Positions 46,673 through 55,970 of a stretch of DNA of 64,000 bases are shown here, piece after piece. The notes beneath the pieces are model-generated. The model did no database searches. It saw only the letters and a list, made by a program, of their open reading frames with translations, and was not told the DNA's origin. This stretch comes from Faecalimonas umbilicata (lineage in GTDB: Bacteria; Bacillota; Clostridia; Lachnospirales; Lachnospiraceae), in NCBI RefSeq assembly GCF_004346095.1, contig NZ_SLZV01000020.1, positions 1-64,000 of the forward strand. The letters are read 5' to 3'. A program made the translations under genes and the position numbers. Positions within the stretch are counted from its first letter, which is position 1; each line of letters starts with the position of its first letter.

Positions 46673-46842
46673 AATTTGGGGGAAGATATACTATTTTACG
46701 TTCAAATTTGGGGGATAGCGTTATCCCCCAAAAAGAAACGACAAGCAAACTTCTCCTCTTTATTCAGAAGAAAGAGGCAAAGTTTAAGATGGCATTTGGG
46801 GGAAGCTTTTCCCCCAAGTCTTCCCCCAAATTTCCCCCAAAT
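46673..46842. repeat. cluster of TTTGGGGGAA-type palindromes near tsf
   Basis: At least seven TTTGGGGGAA/TTCCCCCAAA copies occur here. Two are palindromes: 46706-46732 (TTTGGGGGATA/TTATCCCCCAAA) and 46794-46817 (TTTGGGGGAAG/CTTTTCCCCCAAG). Three are in one direction and four in the other. They lie between the ICE cargo and the tsf terminator, so may mark the ICE border or a replication or regulatory site. No other gene is seen in 46411-46964. Confidence 0.8.
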
Positions 46843-46900
46843 CTAATGATAAAATACGGTATTTTACGATAATTTATGAATTTTCTCTCCAACTGCAAAA

Positions 46901-46941
46901 ACCCCTTGAAAATGCCCATTTTCTGAGCTTTTCAAGGGGTT
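46901..46941 (-). terminator. tsf terminator
   Basis: On the minus strand AACCCCTTGAAAA pairs with TTTTCAAGGGGTT, followed by TTTGC. It lies 24 nt past the tsf stop and belongs to the chromosome. Confidence 0.85.
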
Positions 46942-46964
46942 TAACCTGCATTTTATCTAGGAAT

Positions 46965-47885
46965 TTAGTTTCCCATCTGTGCAGCCACTTCAGCAGCAAA
47001 GTCTTCGTTTTTCTTCTCTAATCCTTCTCCAGTTTCGAAACGAACGAATTTCTTAACTGTTACGTTAGCACCGTTTTCTTTTGCTACTTTTTCTACATAT
47101 TTAGCAACAGATAAGTCACCATCCTGTACGTATGCCTGATCTAATAAGCAGATTTCTTTTAATTCTTTGTTGAGACGTCCGATGATCATCTTTTCGATGA
47201 TGTTGTCTGGCTTCTCTGGGTTTTCTGTCTTAGCCTGAGCTAATAAGATTTCTTTTTCGTGCTCTAAGTATTCTGCAGATACTTCATCGCGTGAAACGTA
47301 TTTTGGAGACATAGCTGCTACCTGCATTGCTACGTTCTTTAAGCAAGCTTTGATCTCGTCGTTGATTACGTCTGTCTCAGCCTCTACTAAAACACCGATT
47401 CTTCCGCCACCGTGGATGTAAGGTACTACACATCCGTCTGTAACTACTTTTTCAAATCTTCTGATGCTTAAGTTTTCTCCAATAACAGCGATTTTCTCTG
47501 TCAAAGCATCTTTTACAGTCTTTGTGTTGTCTGCTAACCATGCTTCGCTTAAGAAAGCATCCATATCAGCTGCTTCTGTTGCTACTGCCTGATTTGCAAC
47601 TTCTTCTACATATGCCTGGAAGTCAGCGTTCTTAGCAACGAAGTCTGTCTCAGAGTTTACTTCTACGATTGCTGCTACTTTGTCATCTTTTACAACAGCT
47701 TTTACAAGACCTTCTGCTGCAATTCTTCCTGCTTTCTTGTCAGCTTTTGCCTGTCCGTTCTTTCTTAAGTATTCTACTGCTTCGTCCATGTTTCCGTTTG
47801 TTTCATTAAGAGCTTTTTTGCAGTCCATCATTCCTGCACCTGTCATCTCTCTTAATTCTTTTACCATACTAGCTGTGATTGCCAT
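46965..47885 (-). CDS. tsf: elongation factor Ts
   Basis: The 306-residue protein is EF-Ts, which recycles EF-Tu-GDP to EF-Tu-GTP. The N-terminal UBA-like domain (VKELREMTGAGMMDCKKALN) and VNSETDFVAKN are present, and NAKNPEKPDNIIEKMI-like sequence occurs near residue 220. I chose the ATG at 47885 because GGAGG lies upstream. It follows rpsB. The usual downstream gene pyrH is not here; cargo of the ICE follows instead. Confidence 0.96.
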   Translation of the reverse strand: MAITASMVKELREMTGAGMMDCKKALNETNGNMDEAVEYLRKNGQAKADKKAGRIAAEGLVKAVVKDDKVAAIVEVNSETDFVAKNADFQAYVEEVANQAVATEAADMDAFLSEAWLADNTKTVKDALTEKIAVIGENLSIRRFEKVVTDGCVVPYIHGGGRIGVLVEAETDVINDEIKACLKNVAMQVAAMSPKYVSRDEVSAEYLEHEKEILLAQAKTENPEKPDNIIEKMIIGRLNKELKEICLLDQAYVQDGDLSVAKYVEKVAKENGANVTVKKFVRFETGEGLEKKNEDFAAEVAAQMGN

Positions 47886-47920
47886 GATCATTTCCTCCAT
47901 TGATAATAGTTTCTTTAAAA

Positions 47921-47954
47921 AAATGCTTCAACCTGTATTCAGGCTGAAGCATTT
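47921..47954 (-). terminator. strong hairpin between rpsB and tsf
   Basis: On the minus strand AAATGCTTCAGCC pairs with GGTTGAAGCATTT, followed by TTTTAAAG. It can attenuate tsf relative to rpsB. Confidence 0.75.
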
Positions 47955-47964
47955 AGTTCCAATC

Positions 47965-48717
47965 TTAAGCTTCTTCTGTTACTTCTTCAGCTGCTTCTTC
48001 TGTTACTTCTTCAAAAATTTCTTCTTCTCCTGTAACACCCTGGTTTGCTTCGATTACAGCGTCTGCCATTTTAGCAACGATTAACTTAACTGCTCTGATT
48101 GCATCATCGTTTCCTGGAATTACATAGTCTAATTCTTCTGGATCACAGTTTGTATCTGCGATACCGATCAACGGAATTCCAAGTGTGTGTGCTTCCTGAA
48201 CACAGATTCTTTCTTTCTTAGGGTCTACGATAAAGATTGCATCTGGAGCTTTCTTCATATCTTTGATTCCGCCTAAGTTCTTTTCAAGTTTCTCCCACTC
48301 TTTTTTGATTGCGATAACTTCTTTCTTAGGTAATACGTCGAATGTTCCGTCTTCTGCCATTCTTTCGATATCTTTTAAGCGTGCGATTCTGCTCTGGATT
48401 GTCTTGAAGTTTGTGAGCATTCCACCTAACCATCTCTCGTTTACATAGAACATTCCGCAACGTTCTGCTTCAGATTTGATTGCATCCTGTGCCTGTTTCT
48501 TTGTTCCAACGAAAAGGATTGTTCCTCCTTCTGCTGCGATGTCAGAGATTGCTTTGTAAGCTTCATCTACTTTTCCAACTGATTTCTGTAAGTCGATAAT
48601 GTAGATTCCGTTTCTCTCTGTGTAGATGTACTCTGCCATTTTAGGGTTCCATCTTCTTGTCTGATGTCCAAAGTGAACACCTGCTTCTAATAACTGTTTC
48701 ATTGAAATAACGCTCAT
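47965..48717 (-). CDS. rpsB: 30S ribosomal protein S2
   Basis: The 250-residue protein has the S2 start ([20 protein letters not shown]), [19 protein letters not shown] and [14 protein letters not shown] regions, and an acidic C-terminal tail ([15 protein letters not shown]). It is needed for 30S assembly and is followed by tsf, the standard operon. Confidence 0.97.
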   Translation of the reverse strand: MSVISMKQLLEAGVHFGHQTRRWNPKMAEYIYTERNGIYIIDLQKSVGKVDEAYKAISDIAAEGGTILFVGTKKQAQDAIKSEAERCGMFYVNERWLGGMLTNFKTIQSRIARLKDIERMAEDGTFDVLPKKEVIAIKKEWEKLEKNLGGIKDMKKAPDAIFIVDPKKERICVQEAHTLGIPLIGIADTNCDPEELDYVIPGNDDAIRAVKLIVAKMADAVIEANQGVTGEEEIFEEVTEEAAEEVTEEA

Positions 48718-48918
48718 GATTTTTCCTCCATTGGTTTTTACTCTTCCGCATATTTCCTGTACTCTGCAACCGTTTCTTCTATATATAATGCGGTCCTGAT
48801 CTTATCTGGCTTCCATCTTTCTCTCAAATGAGATACAGATGAAAATCCTATTCAGAATCCATTGAAGAATATTGGCACCGGCAGAGATTACCATATGCGT
48901 GTTTTTTACGACCGTTTA

Positions 48919-48948
48919 AGTATAGCATAGCAAATCTATGGATTGCAA
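48919..48948 (-). promoter_or_regulatory. promoter of rpsB-tsf
   Basis: On the minus strand TTGCAA (48948-48943) and TATACT (48924-48919) are separated by 18 bases. About 200 nt of leader follows before rpsB. Confidence 0.75.
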
Positions 48949-48985
48949 GTACTTTATCATACTTTTTTTACAGTTTTCGCATTTT

Positions 48986-49501
48986 CTATGACTGTGTCGT
49001 ACTTCCGAAACCACCGTTTCTCACACTTGTCACATCATCATCAACTGTGATTCCATATTCCACAAAAATTCCCTGCATAAATCCTGTTCCTTCTGGAATC
49101 TCAACGGTTTTATTTTCGTTTGTATCATTTGTGATCTTTGCGAAAATATGCCCCTCATTATCAGAGTAAAAGTAATCGCTGTCAATAATTCCAACCGTAT
49201 TATTTAATTGCAGACGATATTTGAATCCAAGACCGCTTCTCGGATAACATTTTAGAACCCAATTTTCTTCCATCTCCACACGGATTCCTGTAGGAACTTT
49301 CACAGTTTCCCCTGGTTTCATTGTCAATGTCACCGGTGCATAGAAATCATATCCTGCCGATCCTGAAGTAGCACGCTTTGGAAGTTTGATATGATCGTAA
49401 ATCGTCTTGATTTCTTCTGCATTGGTAGCACCAAAAGTGTCGATCCATCCCTCTGTAAACTGCTCGTAACTTACTTTCTGAAATTTTGCAATTCGTTTCA
49501 T
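48986..49501 (-). CDS. dut: dUTP diphosphatase
   Basis: The 171-residue trimeric-type dUTPase hydrolyses dUTP to dUMP and keeps uracil out of DNA. Motif 1 (SAGYDFYAP), motif 2-3 (YPRSGLGFKYRLQLNNTVGI, then IDSDY) and the end motif GGFGSTTQS are present. A short N-terminal region of about 30 residues precedes them. Single gene between nrdG and rpsB. Confidence 0.93.
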   Translation of the reverse strand: MKRIAKFQKVSYEQFTEGWIDTFGATNAEEIKTIYDHIKLPKRATSGSAGYDFYAPVTLTMKPGETVKVPTGIRVEMEENWVLKCYPRSGLGFKYRLQLNNTVGIIDSDYFYSDNEGHIFAKITNDTNENKTVEIPEGTGFMQGIFVEYGITVDDDVTSVRNGGFGSTTQS

Positions 49502-49678
49502 TTGTTTTCTCCCGTTTCTATTTTCTCTCTTGTCGTTTCTTCTTTATGTTTCTGTATTCCGAAACAGATAGCCGGTTCCTCCATGCTGAAAATCATAAGA
49601 AGTCCCGGCTAATCTATCGTTTTCTTTCCCAGTCTTTCTGCCGGACAAGCTTACATTTTCGCCGACAAAAATGAAATT

Positions 49679-50170
49679 TTAGGAATCGTGCAAGATCACT
49701 TTCTCTTGGCGAAGAGACTCCTGCACATCGATGACTCTCTGATTTGCGCTTCCCTTCCAGTGAAGACTTACATCTTTTTTATCACACTCGAATTCGCCAT
49801 CTACAAGCACATCGAGATATTTCACAATCTCCGTGTTTTTAATTTCCTCCCAGAGAGAACCTGTGTAAAGCCAGATTGTCTTTTGTGGAAATTTCTCTCG
49901 GATTTCTTTTGCCAGTTCTTTGACATCATAAGCATTTCTGACATGAAGCGGATCTCCTCCGCTAAATGTGATTCCACTGATATAATCTTTGGAAAGTTCC
50001 TCAAAAATCTCTTCTTTTGCTGCCTGATCAAAATCCAATCCCCCGTTCGGATCCCATGTGATCGGGTTGTGGCATTCTTTGCAGCAGTGAGAGCAGCCTG
50101 CCACCCACAATACGACACGAAGTCCATCCCCGTTTAGCATATCGTCTTTTGTTATGTTGTGATATCGCAT
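49679..50170 (-). CDS. nrdG: anaerobic ribonucleotide reductase activase
   Basis: The 163-residue radical SAM enzyme activates NrdD by forming its glycyl radical. The Fe-S motif is AGCSHCCKECHNP, and the SAM-binding FSGGDPLH segment follows near residue 85. The ATG at 50170 (MRYHNITK) starts just after the NrdD stop; the longer frame to 50212 reads back through NrdD. Confidence 0.95.
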   Translation of the reverse strand: MRYHNITKDDMLNGDGLRVVLWVAGCSHCCKECHNPITWDPNGGLDFDQAAKEEIFEELSKDYISGITFSGGDPLHVRNAYDVKELAKEIREKFPQKTIWLYTGSLWEEIKNTEIVKYLDVLVDGEFECDKKDVSLHWKGSANQRVIDVQESLRQEKVILHDS

Positions 50171-50171
50171 C

Positions 50172-52292
50172 TTACATACTCTTCCTTTCTGCGATTTCCG
50201 CCATCTTTGCATCGTTCAGACGTGTATCTCCTTTGACTCTTGAATAAGAAAGGTATCCATTCATCCGGTCGATCTTCGTCAGATTTTTGCTTCCGCATAC
50301 CGGGCAGACATCCATCGCAAGTTCTTCGTGTCCGCAATCGTCGCAGTACGCCAGAGACAGATTGACCCCTTCATAAAGCCCCATATCCATCGCGCGGCGC
50401 ACAAGGGCTTTGATTGCTTCTTTATTGTAGTTGATCGGATATTTCACATACTGGATTTTTCCTCCGTTGCTGAGTTCCCAGAAACGATACTCCAGATCCT
50501 GCTTTTCAATCGGTGTGATGTCTTCTGTCACATGACAGTGGAATCCATTGCTGACATATTCACGGTCAGATACGTTTTCTACGATTCCGTATTTCTTGCG
50601 GAACTGCTTTACCTGAAGCCCGCAGAGATTTTCTGCCGGTGTCGCATAGATTGCATACAGATGTCCATCTTCTTCTTTAAATTCGTTGACACGCTTGTTG
50701 ATGTACTCTAATACTTCCAGTGCAAATGCGCCGTCTTCCACAAGTGATTTTTTATTATGAAGCTGCTGAAGCTCATTGAATGCTGTGATTCCAAAGGAAG
50801 CAGTCGCTGATTTTAATAGAGGCTTGATCTTGTCGTGCAGACCAAGATTTCCACCGTAAAATCCACCTTCACAGTATGCAAGCGGATTTGTCGATGCTTT
50901 CATCTCCCCGAGATACTCATATGTACGAATATGGAGCTTCCGGATCAGATTTAAGTAGTAATCAAGTACTTCATAGAAATCTTTGTTCTCTTGTTTTGCC
51001 TTTGCATAGATCATTGGCAAGTGAAGACTTACTGCACCAATGTTAAATCTTCCGACAAATACCGGCGTATCTGTCTCATCTTTTGGATACATACCACCCT
51101 TTTCGTACCATGGGGATAAAAATGCACGGCATCCCATCGGGCTGATGATTTTACCATACTGCTTATACATACTTGCGATGTAACCTTTTCCAGTCAGACT
51201 CAGCCAGTCCGGATACATTGTCTTTCTTGAACATTCGATTCCTGCTTCAAATACATCTTCCAGTTCTTTTCCCGGTCCATGCAGGTTCTCATCATAGAGG
51301 AATACGATTTTCGGGAACAATACCGGCTTTTTATGACCTTCTTTTCCCTGTCCGTTCATTCTGACTTTCAGCATCGTGATCGTGACAAGCTTTGCAAAAC
51401 GGCTTCTTCCGGTTCCTGCTGTCACTGTAATAAACGGATAATCTCCTCTGCTGGAAGATACGGAGTTAAATTTGTATTCCCACCCCTGGAATCCCTGCTC
51501 CATCTCTTTTTCCAGATCTTTCCATGCGACCTCTTCTGCCTTCTCCCGCTCGATTCCAAGTCCCAGATATTTCTCCACATGGTTATGGAATGATTTCTCT
51601 GCAAATGGCTCTAAGATATCATCTACACTTGGCACAGTGAATCCACCGTACTGCTGGCTTGCTGCACTTAGAACAATATCTCCGATCACATCGAATGCTG
51701 TATCCAGTGTCTTCGGCTCATTGTACCAGAGATTTCCCATCTCAAATCCCCCGCTCAGCACGTTTTTTACATCGAACAGACAGCAGTTCATTGTATCGCG
51801 TCTCGCGGACATGTCGTGGATATAGATGTATCCATCTCTGCATGCCTGAATCTCTTCTGTTGTCAGGAAAAACTTCTTGTAAAGTTCCTTATTCAGTTCA
51901 TTGAAAATCAGACTGCGCTTTGTAGATACGAGCGCACTGTCTGTATTACTGTTCTCCTTATCACCGATGTACATAATTGACTGACTCTTTTTGTACACCT
52001 CGTCAAGCATCTGCACAAAGTCCTGCTTATAGTTGCGGTAATCACGATAGCTCTTTGCCACAAGCGGATTCACTTTCTCCAATGCACCTTCTACGATGTT
52101 GTGCATCTCGGCAATCCGGACTTCTTCCACTCCCATATCTCTTACTTTCTCTTCCACAAATTTACAGATAAATTCAAGCTCTGCATCTGTAAATTGGATC
52201 AATGCACGATAAGCTGATTTATTGACTGCGACTACTACTTTCTGTACATTAAACTCTTCTGAAGTCCCGTCTTTCTTGATTACTTTCACCAT
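50172..52292 (-). CDS. nrdD: anaerobic (class III) ribonucleoside-triphosphate reductase
   Basis: The 706-residue enzyme reduces NTPs to dNTPs without oxygen. An N-terminal ATP-cone (MVKVIKKDGTSEEFNVQKVV) is followed by the catalytic core and a C-terminal zinc site (YCDDCGHEE, CPVCGSK). The glycyl radical loop is at RMNGYLSYSR. The ATG at 52292 follows GGAAAGGAAG. The longer start at 52436 would place regulatory sites in coding sequence. NrdG follows directly. Confidence 0.95.
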   Translation of the reverse strand: MVKVIKKDGTSEEFNVQKVVVAVNKSAYRALIQFTDAELEFICKFVEEKVRDMGVEEVRIAEMHNIVEGALEKVNPLVAKSYRDYRNYKQDFVQMLDEVYKKSQSIMYIGDKENSNTDSALVSTKRSLIFNELNKELYKKFFLTTEEIQACRDGYIYIHDMSARRDTMNCCLFDVKNVLSGGFEMGNLWYNEPKTLDTAFDVIGDIVLSAASQQYGGFTVPSVDDILEPFAEKSFHNHVEKYLGLGIEREKAEEVAWKDLEKEMEQGFQGWEYKFNSVSSSRGDYPFITVTAGTGRSRFAKLVTITMLKVRMNGQGKEGHKKPVLFPKIVFLYDENLHGPGKELEDVFEAGIECSRKTMYPDWLSLTGKGYIASMYKQYGKIISPMGCRAFLSPWYEKGGMYPKDETDTPVFVGRFNIGAVSLHLPMIYAKAKQENKDFYEVLDYYLNLIRKLHIRTYEYLGEMKASTNPLAYCEGGFYGGNLGLHDKIKPLLKSATASFGITAFNELQQLHNKKSLVEDGAFALEVLEYINKRVNEFKEEDGHLYAIYATPAENLCGLQVKQFRKKYGIVENVSDREYVSNGFHCHVTEDITPIEKQDLEYRFWELSNGGKIQYVKYPINYNKEAIKALVRRAMDMGLYEGVNLSLAYCDDCGHEELAMDVCPVCGSKNLTKIDRMNGYLSYSRVKGDTRLNDAKMAEIAERKSM

Positions 52293-52321
52293 ACTACACT
52301 TGCTTCCTTTCCCCATTATTT

Positions 52322-52409
52322 CATCTATATTTAGTGTTTTATTATCTTTTAGCAAACTAGATAATGTGTCTGCACGAACAATATTACCACTTCCTGCAAG
52401 CACCGTCAA
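52322..52409 (-). promoter_or_regulatory. nrdD promoter with paired NrdR-like boxes
   Basis: On the minus strand TTGACG (52409-52404) and TAATAT (52386-52381) are 17 bases apart. Two NrdR-like 16-mers, ACACATTATCTAGTTT (52369-52354) and ACACTAAATATAGATG (52337-52322), are 32 bp apart. The first closely matches the ACACWATATCTWGTGT consensus. Repression of nrd genes by NrdR with 31-32 bp box spacing is well known. Confidence 0.8.
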
Positions 52410-52470
52410 CAAGAACTGCGCGAAAATATTATACAAAAATCTTCGTTTCCGTTCTTCTAAATTTTGTGAA

Positions 52471-52506
52471 AAATAAGGATGGACATTGCTGTTCCATCCT
52501 TATTTT
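52471..52506 (-). terminator. terminator of the ABC importer operon
   Basis: AAATAAGGATGGAAC / GTCCATCCTTATTT-type pairing with T-runs on both sides; it may serve both directions. Confidence 0.7.
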
Positions 52507-52518
52507 CTCTCTTCTATT

Positions 52519-53292
52519 TTAGTTGCCGCACTCAATGCTGATTTCATTAAACAACTTTAAAATTTCTTCCACACTTGTCTGCTGCTTTTCTTTGCCTGAC
52601 CGATCCATTATGATCTCTCCCTGATGCATCATCAAGAGCCGATTCCCATACTCTACAGCATAGCGAAGATTGTGTGTCACCATGATCGCTGTCAATTGTT
52701 TCTTTTTCACAATTTCATCTGTCAGCTCCATGATCCGCTCTGCCGTCTTTGGATCCAGCGCCGCTGTATGTTCATCGAGAATCAGAAGATCCACCGGTGT
52801 CATAGTAGCCATCAGAAGAGCCATTGCCTGTCTTTGTCCGCCGGACAATGCTCCCACTTTTGTCTCCAACTTTTCTTCCAGACCAAGCCTTAAGGAAGAT
52901 AATAGTTCCCGATAATAGGAAATCTGTTTTTTATTGATTCCTCTTGCAAATCCATAACGTTTTCCTTTGTGATCCGCTATCGCCATGTTTTCAAGAATCG
53001 TCATCCCAGGACAAGTACCAAATGCAGGATTCTGATACACTCTTCCGATCTTCTGATTTCTCCTATACTCCTTTTCTTTTGTGATGTCTTTCCCGTTCAT
53101 GCAGATTTGCCCTGCTTCCGGCAGGATACTGCCACAGATCAGATTTAGAAGAGAGGTTTTCCCTGACCCATTACTTCCAATCACAGAAACAAAATCCCCC
53201 CGATCTATTTTCATTCCAAAATCTTCAAATAAACACATTTCATGAACCGTCCCGGGATTATAGTATTTATAAATATGATTTAATTCAAGCAT
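52519..53292 (-). CDS. ABC importer ATPase (TrpZ-like)
   Basis: The 257-residue ATP-binding protein shows Walker A SNGSGKTS, the ABC signature LSGGQRQAM and Walker B LLILDEHTAALDP. It is the last gene of the three-gene TrpXYZ-like operon and overlaps the permease by 8 nt. Substrate is inferred from the Trp-type T-box. Confidence 0.9.
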   Translation of the reverse strand: MLELNHIYKYYNPGTVHEMCLFEDFGMKIDRGDFVSVIGSNGSGKTSLLNLICGSILPEAGQICMNGKDITKEKEYRRNQKIGRVYQNPAFGTCPGMTILENMAIADHKGKRYGFARGINKKQISYYRELLSSLRLGLEEKLETKVGALSGGQRQAMALLMATMTPVDLLILDEHTAALDPKTAERIMELTDEIVKKKQLTAIMVTHNLRYAVEYGNRLLMMHQGEIIMDRSGKEKQQTSVEEILKLFNEISIECGN

Positions 53293-54166
53293 TTCCTTTC
53301 ACCTTCCTTTTTCTCTCCGTACTGATCAACAAAATCACAAGAAACAGCACTGCTGTGATCAATTTCATGTCTCTTGGTTCAAAGTTTTTAATTGCAATAC
53401 CGACACACAACTTGTAAATCACCGCTCCGAAAAAGACAGTAGTAGTTGTTTTCAGAAAGGAAAGCTTGCGAAACAGGCTCGTTCCGATGATCACACTGGC
53501 AAGCCCGATGACCATCGCCCCGGTTCCCATAGAAATTTCAAAAACCCTCTCCTCCTGACAGAATACACATCCCGCAAGTGCCACAAGACCATTGGCAATC
53601 GCAAGTCCGATGATTTTTACATTTCCTGCATCTTTTGCAAGAGAAGTGACTAACTTGTCGTTGTCACCTGCCGCCCGCAGAAGAAATCCTGACTTTGTTC
53701 CCAAATAAAGATCCAACAATAATTTTGCCCCAACCGCAATAACAAAAATCAGTGCCAGTGTGGCATAGTTTCTAAGTGTTCCCGGAAACATCCTATCGAT
53801 CAGATCATTTTTAAAAATGGTTTTCTGAGAAAACAGTGGGACATTTGACGTCCCGGCAATCCGTAAGTTTACCGTCCACAGAGCTGTCATCATAATGATC
53901 CCGGCCAGAAGATCTCTGACCTTTCCTTTCACATGAATCAATCCAGTGAGCATTCCTGCCAGCGCTCCTGCCAGAAATGCCAGAAGCAGTGCCAGAAATG
54001 GGGACATTCCCTTTGTGATCAGCGCAGCTCCTACCGCTCCGCCGAGCGGAAAACTTCCATCTACAGTTAAGTCTGGAAAATCCAGTATTTTATAAGTAAT
54101 ATAGACACCAAGAGCAAGTATTCCATAGATTAACCCCTGCTCCATTGTTGTTATGATCAAGCTCAT
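53285..54166 (-). CDS. ABC importer permease (TrpY-like)
   Basis: The 293-residue membrane protein has about eight hydrophobic segments and the family signature ITYKILDFPDLTVDGSFPLG at the start. It forms the membrane channel of the TrpXYZ-like importer. It follows the substrate-binding gene by 27 nt. Confidence 0.9.
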   Translation of the reverse strand: MSLIITTMEQGLIYGILALGVYITYKILDFPDLTVDGSFPLGGAVGAALITKGMSPFLALLLAFLAGALAGMLTGLIHVKGKVRDLLAGIIMMTALWTVNLRIAGTSNVPLFSQKTIFKNDLIDRMFPGTLRNYATLALIFVIAVGAKLLLDLYLGTKSGFLLRAAGDNDKLVTSLAKDAGNVKIIGLAIANGLVALAGCVFCQEERVFEISMGTGAMVIGLASVIIGTSLFRKLSFLKTTTTVFFGAVIYKLCVGIAIKNFEPRDMKLITAVLFLVILLISTERKRKVKGNA

Positions 54167-54193
54167 TTTCCTGCCATCCTTTCCTCATATCCT

Positions 54194-55213
54194 TTATTCG
54201 CATATCTCAGCGTTTTCCAAAAGTTCTTCTCCAAAAGAGATCCCCAGTTGTTCTGCCACTGCAGTATTCAAATAAAGATTTCCTCCTGAAATCTCTTCAT
54301 ATTCCAATTCCGATGCCTTTGCCTCTCCTGTCAGTATCTTTGCTGCCATTTTCCCAGTCTGCTTTCCAAGTTCCACATAGTCAAGTCCTTCTGCCGCCAG
54401 ACATCCAAGCTTGACCTGCTCAATTTCGCTTCCAAATACTGGAATCTCTGCTTCTTTTGCTCGTTCAAGAATCGTCGGAAGGGAATTTACTACCGTGTTA
54501 TCTGTCAGATTGGTCAGACAATCTACCTTTCCTACTAATGCTTCTGCTGCCATCGCAATTTCCGATGTATTGCTGACACCTGCTGTCACAATCTCAAATC
54601 CATAATCTTCTGCATAGTTTTCATATACTCGAATTGCGGACAAAGAGTTTACTTCGCTTGTCGTATAGAGAATCCCGATTTTTTTCGCTTCTGGAAGAAT
54701 CTGACGAATCATTTCAAGCTGATCCTTGATCGGAAGTCTGTCACTTGTCCCGGTCACTTCCCCTGCCGGCTTTTTATCTTTTCCTGCCAACTCTGCCGTT
54801 TCTGGATCTGTCACCGCCGTATAGATGACTGGAATCTCTGTATCCATCGCCGCATTAAATGCAGTCTGTGCACTTGGGGTTGCGATTGCACAGATCAGAT
54901 CCATCTGATCTGCCACAAACCGATCCGCAATCTGACTTGCAGTGCCCATATCCGCCGCTGCATTTTTCACTTCGATTTTTAGATTTTTCCCTTCTTCCAA
55001 CCCTTCTTCTTTTAATCCTTCCAAAAACCCTTCCCTGCAGTTATCAAGAGAGGCATGCTCCGCAAACTGCGAGATACCGATACGATAGATTTGCTCTCCT
55101 TGCTCGTTCTTTGCTTCCTGCTTGCTTCCACAGCCTGTGATTGCCGCAATCGCTAGCACAGCTGCCAGACTTCCTGTTAATTTTCCTACCTTTTTACTCA
55201 TTCTTCTCATCAT
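54194..55213 (-). CDS. ABC importer substrate-binding lipoprotein (TrpX-like)
   Basis: The 339-residue protein has a lipobox (IAAITGC) near residue 25 and an ABC_sub_bind fold (YRIGISQFAEHASLDNCREG, then IPVIYTAVTDPETAEL). Proteins of this family feed TrpY/TrpZ importers. GGAG lies upstream of the ATG. It is the first gene behind the T-box and a 116-bp duplicated sequence. Confidence 0.9.
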   Translation of the reverse strand: MMRRMSKKVGKLTGSLAAVLAIAAITGCGSKQEAKNEQGEQIYRIGISQFAEHASLDNCREGFLEGLKEEGLEEGKNLKIEVKNAAADMGTASQIADRFVADQMDLICAIATPSAQTAFNAAMDTEIPVIYTAVTDPETAELAGKDKKPAGEVTGTSDRLPIKDQLEMIRQILPEAKKIGILYTTSEVNSLSAIRVYENYAEDYGFEIVTAGVSNTSEIAMAAEALVGKVDCLTNLTDNTVVNSLPTILERAKEAEIPVFGSEIEQVKLGCLAAEGLDYVELGKQTGKMAAKILTGEAKASELEYEEISGGNLYLNTAVAEQLGISFGEELLENAEICE

Positions 55214-55320
55214 CTTTCTCTGCTCCTTTTCCTTTTTTAATTATGCTGATATCCACTTGCCAGGCAGATAACTATGATGTTAGCAAAGATTAGACAATTC
55301 GGATCGTGATTCCTTCGAGA

Positions 55321-55557
55321 CTTCACATTTCGCAATGGGATCGTGAGCACTTCGAGGCTTCGCCTCTCAGTCGCGGGCAGCCCGCGAATATTTTTCCAGG
55401 AATGCTCTCTTTTGTGCGAGCACAACGAGCGCCTTCTTATGCTTCACATTTCGCAATGGGATCGTGAGCACTTCGAGGCTTCGCCTCTCAGTCGCGGGCA
55501 GCCCGCGAATATTTTTCCAGGAATGCTCTCTTTTGTGCGAGCACAACGAGCGCCTTC
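55321..55557. repeat. 116-bp perfect tandem repeat in the TrpX leader
   Basis: Copies at 55321-55436 and 55442-55557 appear identical and are spaced 121 bp apart. Each copy contains two short palindromes (GAGGCTTCGCCTC and CGCGGGCAGCCCGCG) and a CACGATC-like end. Partial echoes continue at 55303-55320 and in inverted form at 55567-55577. It lies between the T-box terminator and the TrpX-like gene. Confidence 0.9.
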
Positions 55558-55589
55558 CTGGAAAAATGCTCACGATCCTTGCCAACACG

Positions 55590-55905
55590 AAAAAAACCGC
55601 CTCAAGCTCTTGCTTGAGACGGTAATAATAGGTATTATTATCGCGGTACCACTCAAATTGACACGTACTGTCCTCTTTCTCATGTACTAACATACACTCC
55701 TGATTGATAACGGGTTCGGTTCCCGACGTACCATACTCTCCTACTGATTTCAGGCCGCCCTCGAAAGTCCATTCAATCATCAACTTCATATGGCAATCGC
55801 ACCTCCTGCCACTCTCTGGAATGTCGTTTGATAACCTACTCCTCTTTCTCAACGGTTTAAAAAGTTATTTTTTATTAATTTATTACAGAAATATAAATTT
55901 GTCAA
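55590..55905 (-). promoter_or_regulatory. T-box riboswitch, probable tryptophan specifier
   Basis: On the minus strand a promoter with TTGACA (55905-55900) precedes a leader. A specifier-loop-like AATGGACTTTCGAG contains UGG at 55771-55769, and the antiterminator T-box TGAGTGGTACCGCG lies at 55655-55642. The terminator (ACCGTCTCAAGC/GCTTGAGGCGGT, U7) is at 55623-55590. Uncharged tRNA-Trp would open the leader and raise importer expression. Confidence 0.9.
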
Positions 55906-55970
55906 TACTTTTTACATCTTTTCAAAACATTTTTATTTTTCTGTCTAAAGCAATTTCAAAAGGAACTTCT

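Noticed and set aside
55367-55852. 161-residue minus-strand frame
   Set aside because: It reads through the T-box and the 116-bp repeats; the RNA structure explains the sequence better.
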